The position numbers and the translations under genes were made by a program. A DNA stretch of 14,559 bases from the NCBI GenBank assembly GCA_018817905.1, contig JAHISS010000129.1, positions 1-14,559 on the forward strand. Direction: 5' to 3'. This DNA is from Nanobdellota archaeon. GTDB lineage: Archaea; Nanobdellota; Nanobdellia; Pacearchaeales; GW2011-AR1. The notes under the pieces were generated by a model that was given only the letters and a program-made list of their open reading frames with translations, searched no databases and was not told the DNA's origin. This document shows positions 1 to 7,395 of the stretch, one piece after another (within the stretch, counting starts at the first letter, position 1; every line of letters begins with the position of its first letter).

Positions 1-2519
1 TTTATTTTTTGATTTATTGCAAATAATTTTTCTCCGATTACTTTTCCCTTACCATCATTAACAAGACCTTTAACAAACCACAAAATTCCTTCTTCTGTTC
101 CTTCAGGATCAAAAAATACTGCCCCTTCAGATAATGTTGATTCAAATTTCTCTAAAACTAAATCTGCAATAGCTTCAAATAAAGGACTGCCTGGAGCAAT
201 AAATTCAATAGCGCTATCTTCTCCAATAATGTCTTTATTAAAACTTACTTGAGAATAGTATCTTTTCTCTTGTGTTAGTTTATCCTTAGACTTTTTTCTT
301 ACAATCACTGGAACTTCTTCTATTCTAAATATTCCTTCTTTGAGTTTTGTCCATTTTCCGTCAAAATATGAAAGACCTTCCAATACAAACTGCTCAATAT
401 ATTCTGGAATCAAACGATATTCATCTGCTAATTCTTTTTTCTCTTTAAACTTTGCCAAATCAACATATCTTGTAGCTAATGATTCATCTGATGCATTTGC
501 CATTTTTTCATTAAGATTTAAATCTATTTTGCTAAGCTTTTGATATTCTTCTAAACTTATTCTATTTAGTATTGCATTTTTCATTATTTCTTCAAATTTT
601 ATACCAGATTCTTCAAATATCTCGCTAATTACATCGTAAACTCTATCTCCCCCAAGTTGTTCTCTCATTATTTCTAATTTATCCAATATCTTTTGTTGAA
701 CGTCCCCTTCACGAGTACCTTTTGCAACTAAATTGTAAATATGAGTCTCAAATTTCTGCCCATATCTGTGAATTCTTCCCATTCTTTGTTCAAGTCGTGT
801 AGGATTCCAAGGAATATCATAATTCACCATGATTTTACAGAACTGTAAGTTGATACCTTCTCCTGCTGCTTCGGTTGCAATCATGATTTGGCATTTGTCT
901 TTGAAATCATCTTCTGCTTGTTTTCTATCGTCCATAGCCATTGAACCGTCAATATGCGTAACACTAAATCCCATTTGCTCAACTTTTTCAATAAGATAGT
1001 CCAGAGTGTCTTTATGTTCTGTAAAAATTAGAAGTTTTTCTCCCTTACTTCTTATTTCTTCAATGTCTATACATCTTTTAAGTTCATTTAATTTTCTTTC
1101 TTGTCCTTCTCTCTCAACAATTTTAGCAAGGTCTACTAATTTTTCAACCTCAACAATTTCTTCTTTAAGTTCATCCTTATTTCTTGCAGTAGTTAAACTC
1201 ATAACTTTATTTTCAATATTCCACCTATCTGCTTCAGCCATATCATCTACCTCTTCTTCATCAAATCCCGATTCGTCTTCAGTTATGGAAACAGGATTAT
1301 CCCAGGTAAAGAGTCTTTCATTTAGTCTAAAAGCCCTCCTCTCTAAAGACTTTTTAATAGCTCTTACACTTGATGCGAGTCTTCTTTGAAGAACAATCAA
1401 AGCAAGTGCGATAGCTACTCTATGGCTGCTGGCTCTTTCTGCCCTTTCAAAATTTTCTTGAACATATTGTGTTACAGCCTCATAAAGCATCCTTTCTTTT
1501 GCACTTAACTCGTAAGGAAGAGTGTGGACTTTTCTTGGAGGAAATATTGCGGTGCCATCTTCATATCGCATGTGTTCTTTCATTCTCCTTAAAAAGATAG
1601 GATTTTCTTTGTTATTTACTGCTTCTTTAATTAGTGCTATGTTTGCGAAAAGGTCTTTTTCAAGAAGATTAAGCAAAAGCCTAAAGTTTTCTGGATCTCC
1701 TTTATGGGGTGTTGCACTTAAGAAAAGTAAATGTTCTGAAGTCTCTGATAGGACTTCTCCGAATTCGTATCTTAAACTTTTATCTGTTTTTTGACCATAC
1801 TTATATGCAGATAATTTATGTGCTTCATCTACGATTACCAAATCCCACCAAAGATCTTTAAATTGTTCTAAAACATCTGGAGATCTTGAAACAAAATCTA
1901 AAGAAACTAAAAACTGATTATATTGTTTCCAAATATCTGGTCCCATTGCATTTAATACAGTTCTGTCCACTGGCAGAAATGTCTCGCCAAATTTTTCAGA
2001 TAATTCTCTCTTCCATTGGGAGATAAGAGCTGGGGGAACAACTATCAATATTTTTTCAATTGTTTTTCTATACTTTAATTCTTTAAGTAGAAGTCCGGCC
2101 ATAATCGTTTTACCTGCCCCCGGATCATCAGCCAATAGAAATCTAATCCTTGGTTTTTTCAATAAGTAATCATAAACTGCTTCAATTTGGTGAGGGAGGG
2201 GGTCTATCTTTGAAACACCTACTGCGAATAAAGGATCAAATTCATAAGATAATTTTATTCTCTTTGCTTCTAATGCGAGTCTAAACTGTTTAGGATTTGC
2301 TGTAAATTTAGGTCCTTCTACTCCTCCAATAACTGAGATTTTATTTAAAAATTCTTCAACGGGATAAACGGCTTGATATGATTTTTGGGTTTTTATTCCG
2401 GTGCCGATTATTTTTATTCTTGATCCTACAATTTTGATAATGTGCAGCTTTACTTCTTCTGACCAATATGGCCCTTTAACAATAGCTCCTTCAATTAATT
2501 CTTTTGTTTTTATTGCCAT
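1..2519 (-). CDS. SNF2-family ATP-dependent helicase, DISARM DrmD-like (C-terminus cut off by window edge)
   Basis: The frame is open without a stop from the ATG at 2519 to the left edge, giving 839 residues. Superfamily 2 motifs are in order: Walker A ADDPGAGKT at about 130-138, DEAH at 231-234, SAT at 268-270, and motif VI LEQRMGRIHRYGQ at about 576-588. The strings LLADDPGAGKTIMAGLLLKE and LSATPHKGDPENF are, from memory, characteristic of the large SNF2-like helicases found with DNA methylases in DISARM-like and related phage-defence loci. These proteins usually exceed 1000 residues, so the C-terminal part is probably missing here. The role would be ATP-driven translocation on DNA. A TATA box about 26 bp upstream of the ATG suggests a leaderless transcript of its own, separate from the secretion operon upstream on the same strand. 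Family assignment is firm; the defence role is inference, because the partner genes would lie beyond position 1. Confidence 0.88.
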   Translation of the reverse strand, partial: MAIKTKELIEGAIVKGPYWSEEVKLHIIKIVGSRIKIIGTGIKTQKSYQAVYPVEEFLNKISVIGGVEGPKFTANPKQFRLALEAKRIKLSYEFDPLFAVGVSKIDPLPHQIEAVYDYLLKKPRIRFLLADDPGAGKTIMAGLLLKELKYRKTIEKILIVVPPALISQWKRELSEKFGETFLPVDRTVLNAMGPDIWKQYNQFLVSLDFVSRSPDVLEQFKDLWWDLVIVDEAHKLSAYKYGQKTDKSLRYEFGEVLSETSEHLLFLSATPHKGDPENFRLLLNLLEKDLFANIALIKEAVNNKENPIFLRRMKEHMRYEDGTAIFPPRKVHTLPYELSAKERMLYEAVTQYVQENFERAERASSHRVAIALALIVLQRRLASSVRAIKKSLERRAFRLNERLFTWDNPVSITEDESGFDEEEVDDMAEADRWNIENKVMSLTTARNKDELKEEIVEVEKLVDLAKIVEREGQERKLNELKRCIDIEEIRSKGEKLLIFTEHKDTLDYLIEKVEQMGFSVTHIDGSMAMDDRKQAEDDFKDKCQIMIATEAAGEGINLQFCKIMVNYDIPWNPTRLEQRMGRIHRYGQKFETHIYNLVAKGTREGDVQQKILDKLEIMREQLGGDRVYDVISEIFEESGIKFEEIMKNAILNRISLEEYQKLSKIDLNLNEKMANASDESLATRYVDLAKFKEKKELADEYRLIPEYIEQFVLEGLSYFDGKWTKLKEGIFRIEEVPVIVRKKSKDKLTQEKRYYSQVSFNKDIIGEDSAIEFIAPGSPLFEAIADLVLEKFESTLSEGAVFFDPEGTEEGILWFVKGLVNDGKGKVIGEKLFAINQKI

Positions 2520-2540
2520 ACCTAAATATAATCAGACGTG

Positions 2541-2548
2541 CATATAAA
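2541..2548 (-). promoter_or_regulatory. TATA box of the helicase gene
   Basis: Read on the minus strand this is TTTATATG, preceded by more T residues, centred about 26 bp upstream of the ATG at 2519. That is the distance from an archaeal TATA box to its transcription start, so the transcript would begin at or very near the start codon. No Shine-Dalgarno sequence is seen before this ATG, which agrees with a leaderless start. A second AT-rich stretch nearer the ATG (2525-2531) is too close to serve. Confidence 0.6.
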
Positions 2549-2584
2549 AAGTTATTCTAATTAAAAATAGCACCTTATTCATTG

Positions 2585-2652
2585 GGTGGCTTTTTCTAGC
2601 CCGTGCGGATTTCTCCGACGAGAGGCGAAAAATATTCTACTGGCTAGACACC
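2585..2652. other. GC-rich intergenic stretch with nested inverted repeats (possible structured RNA or cis site)
   Basis: Between the VirB4-like stop codon and the helicase promoter the base composition rises well above the surrounding intergenic DNA. TCTAGCC at 2595-2601 is the exact reverse complement of GGCTAGA at 2642-2648. GGTG at 2585-2588 can pair with CACC at 2649-2652. Inside, TCTC at 2612-2615 and GAGA at 2620-2623 can form a small hairpin with a CGAC loop. It could be a structured 3' end of the secretion operon transcript, a small RNA, or a protein-binding or nick site. It does not fit a tRNA, and I saw no convincing box C/D or H/ACA signature. The pairing is visible; the function is unknown. 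Confidence 0.35.
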
Positions 2653-2657
2653 TGAAT

Positions 2658-5618
2658 CTATAAACTATTGAGGAATTTTCTTAAATATCTGGTATCTAGG
2701 GATTTTCCATACTTTCTATATTTGCTTACAAGGTTTTTGTCAAGTAGTACAAAATACCAAGAATTGTAATTTTTACTAAGATCCCTTACCTTTTCTATCA
2801 GCTGTTTTTTATTGTTAAGTAAAATAGATCCGCTCTCAACCTCTAACGCAATCTTCTTTCCATTAATCGTGAAGACTATGTCTGGTTTGCGAGAAGCAAA
2901 AGTCTGAACTTTAACGCCCTTCTTTTCCAAATATCTCGCGATGTCATAAATAACAAAAGAGTGATTCACCCCCTCTTTTATTCTCGGCTTGATTAGGTGG
3001 TCTTCTTTCCGATCAGCAGACAAGCCTTTCAACTTAAACTGCTTGTAGCCTTTGTTTAGAAGGTATTTTATGTCCCATTTAGTCAAATCTTTTTCTTTAT
3101 AGCATTGAGTTAAATTCATTACGTCCAATGTTTTATCTACCACTTGCATCTTGATGATTTTCTTCTTAACGGTTTTAACTTCTTTCTTTTGATCGTTAAG
3201 TTCATCAGCATTAGTTGTGATTATTTTGTGTTCTTCAGGCGAGGCAATAACCTTAATCTCGCTGTGGTCATCTTCCATAATCAAAAGACCCTCGCCAACA
3301 CTTGCAGTTAATAAATGGTTTCTTTCTGAGTCACTTAGGTAAAAGGTTTTGCAAATGCTATCGATTACCGCAGGCTTTTGTCGCATAAGCAGAGTGTATG
3401 CTGAATTAGCTAAGACAGATTTTCCTGCTTGCGAGTTAAGAAGACCTTCAACCTCTTGATTTATTAGCAAAAGCCCGAGATTATATTTTCTGCAGGTCTT
3501 GACAATTTCAAAAATATATCCTGCATCTTTTGTTCTAGATAACAAAGACCAAGCTTCATCTATTAATAGTATTTTTCGATCAAGATCCTTTTTCATCTTC
3601 ATGTAAATATAATCCAAAACCATGAACATAATCGCAGGCTTTACTTGTGAAGGCATATTCCCGATGTCAAAGCATACAAAGCGATTGTTAAATTCTATGT
3701 TTGTATGCTTGTTCATAAAACGAAAAACTCCTGAAACATACATGTCTAACCGATTAATCAAACTCCTCAAGGTTGTTTTCTCTAACTGAATGGCCTTCTT
3801 TTCCATTGTTTCAAGAATTCTAAGCACATCTTCCAGAATTGGTGGAGTAAGGCCCCATGTCGAAGGATCTTCTGTTATTCCTGCGTCTTCATAAGCTAGA
3901 GAAATAGCTTTATCAATGAAGGCCTTTTGTGGCTCCGATAAATCTCCTAACATGACTTGCATTAAATCAATTAAACTCAGTCTTTTCTCGATATAATCGT
4001 GCCCCATCAAATCGAAAGGATTGATCATCGTATCTGATTCTCTAGAGAGGTCTACTCTTTGCCCCTTGAAATAAGCCACAAGCGCCCTGTACTCGCCCTG
4101 TGGATCGATAACTAGAGTCTTTGTACCATTTAACAGATATCTCGTTATTAGGAGCTTACAAAAATAAGATTTACCCCCACCAGACTGCGCCAAAACCACA
4201 CCATTAGGATTTGACAGCTTGAATATGTCTTTTATTATTGGAATCTTGTTTTTATTCAAACCAAGCCAGACTCCCGTATCATCAACCTCAAGAAACTGGC
4301 TTGTGAATGGGAAGAAGGCCGAAAGTGCCTCTGTTGTCAAATTCCGATTTACGTTTAACCCGTCTGTCCCTAATGGGGAGACAGACTTAAAACCCTGTAG
4401 CATTTTTAAGGTCGCAACTTTCGGCAGAATCATTATGCTGTTGAGTTCTGACTCTACTTTTTTTGTTAAAACATCCAGCTCTTTCAAAGACCTGGCCTTA
4501 CAATTGATATACAGCCCAATGTTAAACAACCTTTCTTTTCCTTTCTGCAAATTCTCAAGAGTTTTTCTTGTGTCTTTATATTGGATTTCTAAAGAAGGAT
4601 TAATTATACCTTTTAACGACATAGAATATAAATCACCCCTTTGTTTTTGCAATTCCCTATTGAGTCCGATTAGCATATCATTAATTGGATAGGGTTTTAT
4701 ATGTAAACTCAAATCAAAGTCGCCCAATGAGCTGACAATTCTGTCTAAAAATCCTCCTTCAACCGTTCTTGGATAACCAGAAGCATAGATCACCCGATTA
4801 TATTGCCCATTATTATTTAGAAAATCAGAACCATGCAGGAGCGATTTTGGAGAAATAGCCTCGATAAGCTCCCCTTTTCCATCTCCCTTAAAGAATGTGA
4901 TTAGTAATCTCTTTAATTCCGCTGTGCGCAATCTGTGGGCTTTTAGATTTAAAGCTCCGAGTCTATCCAGACAAATGTCAACCTGAATTTGAATATCGCT
5001 AGACTCTGGGATTATAATATAAAAAACTCTGTTCATAATTTTACTATCTTTCACAGTTGACTCTAAATGTTTTTTATACTTATCAAATAACTCCTCAAAA
5101 GTGTTTTTAGGGATTCTTGATTCTAAGGAATCAAAGTAAGTCTCTAGCTCGACGCTTTCTGTGCTCATTAAAATTTGTGTTGGAAAGTCAAGAGAGTTAA
5201 GAAACTTCTGGAATGAGGAAAGGATTGCATCCCTCTCTGTTTTTGGTTTCATCGTAAAGTTTATCGGCCGTATTTTTAGAACGGCAATCTTCTTATTTTT
5301 TGAATTAATAATCACGTTGTCTTTAATATCTTTAATCCCAAGAAATTTTACTAATTTTTTACTTCCCTTAACTTCTCTTTGGAATCTAAAGAAAACCCAA
5401 TAGTCTTTCAAGATTTCAGCAAGATTAAGGAACATGAATCCGACGCCGAGAGCTGAAGATAAAATAACTAATGAGAATTTCAAATAAAGCCCATCAATTC
5501 TCTTGAAAAAAAGTAAAGACAAGAGTCCAAAAACAAAAGCATATGCTAATTGTTTGAAAGTCAAGCCAAACATTATCTTCTCCTTGTATGCTAATTGTTG
5601 TGGAATTTGATATGGCAT
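2658..5618 (-). CDS. PrgI(VirB3)-VirB4 fusion ATPase with C-terminal nuclease-like domain
   Basis: This is the motor ATPase of a type IV secretion-like DNA-transfer system, 986 residues, expected at the inner face of the membrane. Residues 1-80 look like a PrgI/VirB3 unit: YKEKIMFGLTFKQ, then two membrane segments at about 21-38 and 46-67. Next comes a VirB4-type N-terminal domain, then the ATPase with Walker A SGGGKS at 479-484, Walker B LLIDEAW with D687 and E688, and a TraC/TrbE-like INQEVEGLLNSQAG stretch. After a basic linker near 830, the last ~150 residues form a separate domain with KPDIVF (D913) and ALEVES (E926, E928). This pattern resembles a PD-(D/E)XK-type fold, although the usual lysine is not obvious. 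The start codon directly abuts the methyltransferase stop codon, and GGAG lies 6 nt upstream. VirB4 is secure, PrgI likely, the nuclease-like fold tentative. Confidence 0.9.
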   Translation of the reverse strand: MPYQIPQQLAYKEKIMFGLTFKQLAYAFVFGLLSLLFFKRIDGLYLKFSLVILSSALGVGFMFLNLAEILKDYWVFFRFQREVKGSKKLVKFLGIKDIKDNVIINSKNKKIAVLKIRPINFTMKPKTERDAILSSFQKFLNSLDFPTQILMSTESVELETYFDSLESRIPKNTFEELFDKYKKHLESTVKDSKIMNRVFYIIIPESSDIQIQVDICLDRLGALNLKAHRLRTAELKRLLITFFKGDGKGELIEAISPKSLLHGSDFLNNNGQYNRVIYASGYPRTVEGGFLDRIVSSLGDFDLSLHIKPYPINDMLIGLNRELQKQRGDLYSMSLKGIINPSLEIQYKDTRKTLENLQKGKERLFNIGLYINCKARSLKELDVLTKKVESELNSIMILPKVATLKMLQGFKSVSPLGTDGLNVNRNLTTEALSAFFPFTSQFLEVDDTGVWLGLNKNKIPIIKDIFKLSNPNGVVLAQSGGGKSYFCKLLITRYLLNGTKTLVIDPQGEYRALVAYFKGQRVDLSRESDTMINPFDLMGHDYIEKRLSLIDLMQVMLGDLSEPQKAFIDKAISLAYEDAGITEDPSTWGLTPPILEDVLRILETMEKKAIQLEKTTLRSLINRLDMYVSGVFRFMNKHTNIEFNNRFVCFDIGNMPSQVKPAIMFMVLDYIYMKMKKDLDRKILLIDEAWSLLSRTKDAGYIFEIVKTCRKYNLGLLLINQEVEGLLNSQAGKSVLANSAYTLLMRQKPAVIDSICKTFYLSDSERNHLLTASVGEGLLIMEDDHSEIKVIASPEEHKIITTNADELNDQKKEVKTVKKKIIKMQVVDKTLDVMNLTQCYKEKDLTKWDIKYLLNKGYKQFKLKGLSADRKEDHLIKPRIKEGVNHSFVIYDIARYLEKKGVKVQTFASRKPDIVFTINGKKIALEVESGSILLNNKKQLIEKVRDLSKNYNSWYFVLLDKNLVSKYRKYGKSLDTRYLRKFLNSL

Positions 5619-6290
5619 TTAGATCTCCGCGATTTTCTTGCAAGCTTGAGAAAAATAATGATTGTCAATTTCAAACCCAAGAAAATTTCTGTTTAGTTTT
5701 TTGCAGACGGCCGCTGTTGTGCCTCCACCGAGAAAGGGATCTAATACAATATCATCTTCTTTCGAACTATGATTTACTAAACGCTCGATAATTTTCTCAG
5801 GTTTTTTGTGCGGATGAGAAGTTTTTGTGTGCGTTATCGTATCGAAGTCAATAACGTTTGCAAAATTTTTTAGAAAATATTTTCCCTTGCCCTTTTCTAG
5901 CACAAGAATCAGCTCGTGTTTATTTCTAAACCCATAACCGAGCTTCATTCCTTTTTTGTTACAGACGACCATGTGTCTTATTTTAAAGCAAGTATAACGC
6001 ATTACGAACTCTGTCAGAAAAGGATAATGTTTCCAGCTCGTGAAATTATACACGACCGCATTGTTTTTTAGAATCCTCTGGAATTCAAATAAAGCGATAC
6101 AATTTATCAGAGGGTGTTGGTTATTTGCTATCTTTTTATTCCATCTTCCATAGTTGCAGTTATCTCCGTAAGGCGGGTCTGTTATTATTAGATCAACTGA
6201 TCTATTTGGAATTTTCTTCATTGCTTCTAAACAGTCAATTTGATAAACCGAGTTTAATGCAAACTCTCCGAGTTTCTCTCTAGGGCTCAT
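5619..6290 (-). CDS. beta-type DNA methyltransferase (DPPY), embedded in the secretion operon
   Basis: This is an S-adenosylmethionine-dependent DNA amino-methyltransferase of 223 residues. Motif IV DPPYGDN lies at 38-44 and comes before the AdoMet-binding motif DPFLGGGTT at 184-192, the order of beta-class enzymes. HPHKKP at 159-164 is the usual lead-in to motif X and motif I. DPPY favours N6-adenine methylation, although N4-cytosine cannot be excluded. There is no visible extra target-recognition domain, so it is a compact enzyme. Its ATG overlaps the stop of the VirB6-like gene as ATGA, with no Shine-Dalgarno sequence, so translation is probably coupled. No nuclease gene is adjacent on this strand. 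A role in marking transferred DNA or protecting it from restriction in the recipient is inferred from position alone. Confidence 0.9.
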   Translation of the reverse strand: MSPREKLGEFALNSVYQIDCLEAMKKIPNRSVDLIITDPPYGDNCNYGRWNKKIANNQHPLINCIALFEFQRILKNNAVVYNFTSWKHYPFLTEFVMRYTCFKIRHMVVCNKKGMKLGYGFRNKHELILVLEKGKGKYFLKNFANVIDFDTITHTKTSHPHKKPEKIIERLVNHSSKEDDIVLDPFLGGGTTAAVCKKLNRNFLGFEIDNHYFSQACKKIAEI

Positions 6291-7171
6291 GCGAAGTATT
6301 TCGCAACTGACGCTGTTGTAGCTGCGACCTTTCCTCCTGTTTTGAAAGCTGATTTAATTGCGGAGAAAAACATGAAATAGAACATTATGAAATTAGCGAT
6401 CATGAAAGAGGCGATCATCAAAAGAATCTTGAAGTTTTCAAAAAGAGAAATACTCAATAACTCTGAGCAAATCAAGAATATCAGCGAGTCAAAGAACGTT
6501 ACGAAAATACAAACTCCGAGAAAGTTCAAGATCAATCTTCCGTAATTGTTTAGGGGTGGAATGAAATAAAGAAATATTCCGATTGGCACGAATACAACCC
6601 CGACTGCGATAATGATGTATCTAAATGTTAGAAAAAGAACAGTCAAGAGTAAAACTAGGACATAGGTTAGGGCAAAGAAGAACTGCAAGCCGAGATTTAT
6701 GATATTGTCTGCTGTGAGGAGGAAAAATTGCTCATCAACCAAATTAATTACCCCTGCAGTTAGCAAACTCCCAACATCGACGACAGAAGCATAAAGAAAA
6801 TATGACGCTTGGACTAACACAATCATAATCACAATATTTCTAAACCACTCTTTCGCCTTAGTTCTCTTTTCTGAATCGTATCCCGAAACCATAAAGTTGA
6901 ATCCTGAATAAAGTAATAGAATGCCATAAAATAGCGAGAGAACATAAAGGATTATTGCCCATATCGGCGCAAACATGTCTAACTGGACTGGTTCTGTAAG
7001 CAATGACTTAACCAAGTCGAGAAGTGGTTGAATCGGAGAGTTAAGTATATTGATAACAAAATCAAAAAGTTTCTCTGGGATACAACTTGCCAGATTCAAA
7101 AGGCCACATTCCTCCGCACTAACTAACGGAAAAAGCAGGATGGGTGAGATTAACATTATTAATTTTTTCAT
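6287..7171 (-). CDS. VirB6/TrbL/CedA-like polytopic membrane protein
   Basis: A protein of 294 residues with an N-terminal signal peptide (cleavage near residue 19, after VSA) and six further hydrophobic segments at about 69-89, 112-132, 161-182, 184-206, 214-235 and 249-272. This is the profile of the inner-membrane channel component of type IV secretion, VirB6/TrbL in bacteria and CedA in archaeal DNA import. I chose the ATG at 7171, not the GTG at 7180. It overlaps the upstream stop as ATGA, sits about 6 nt after GAGGGGTG, and yields a clean signal peptide. Residues 96-107, SGYDSEKRTKAK, resemble the loop between the two membrane helices of the pilin two genes upstream. The family call rests on topology and context, not on a diagnostic motif. 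Confidence 0.72.
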   Translation of the reverse strand: MKKLIMLISPILLFPLVSAEECGLLNLASCIPEKLFDFVINILNSPIQPLLDLVKSLLTEPVQLDMFAPIWAIILYVLSLFYGILLLYSGFNFMVSGYDSEKRTKAKEWFRNIVIMIVLVQASYFLYASVVDVGSLLTAGVINLVDEQFFLLTADNIINLGLQFFFALTYVLVLLLTVLFLTFRYIIIAVGVVFVPIGIFLYFIPPLNNYGRLILNFLGVCIFVTFFDSLIFLICSELLSISLFENFKILLMIASFMIANFIMFYFMFFSAIKSAFKTGGKVAATTASVAKYFA

Positions 7172-7395
7172 ATTTTGCACCCCTCAGATTCTTGTATCTC
7201 TTTTCGAATTCGGAGGTACACTCTAATTCTTTCCTTGACGTGGAGGATATAAACTGCAATTAATAGAAAAATTCCCATTTCCCGATCCATAATGGCTAGA
7301 ATAAGCAAAAAAGCAAAGGTTGCATAAACAAAATAAAAGATAGAAACCCATTTATAATTCCTCAACAAATTGATGTATTGTTTTTTATAATTCAT
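7168..7395 (-). CDS. small two-helix membrane protein of the secretion operon
   Basis: A 75-residue protein with two membrane helices at about 16-35 and 39-53 and a basic C-terminal tail (VKERIRVYLRIRKE). The longer reading frame starting at 7470 was not used: the ATG at 7395 overlaps the stop of the preceding surface-protein gene as ATGA and has GGGAG just upstream, at the right distance. It lies between the surface protein and the VirB6-like gene, and its own stop overlaps the next ATG in the same way. I do not recognise the family. VirB3 seems excluded because a PrgI/VirB3 unit is already fused to VirB4. A small Ced-type accessory membrane subunit is one possibility. Confidence 0.72.
   Translation of the reverse strand: MNYKKQYINLLRNYKWVSIFYFVYATFAFLLILAIMDREMGIFLLIAVYILHVKERIRVYLRIRKEIQESEGCKI

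Noticed and set aside
1006..1794. Plus-strand frames of 127 and 90 aa
   Set aside because: Serine/leucine-rich mirror frames of the helicase gene, which carries intact motifs on the other strand.
2585..2652. A tRNA, box C/D or H/ACA RNA in the folded intergenic stretch
   Set aside because: No T-loop sequence, no paired C and D boxes, and no satisfactory pseudouridylation pocket; only the inverted repeats themselves can be supported.
2520..2657. Second att copy (element left end) in the GC-rich intergenic region
   Set aside because: No stretch there matches the tRNA-Asp 3' part on either strand.
4219..4692. 157-aa open frame on the plus strand
   Set aside because: It lies opposite the VirB4-like gene, which has clear motifs over the same interval; no ribosome-binding site or family features.
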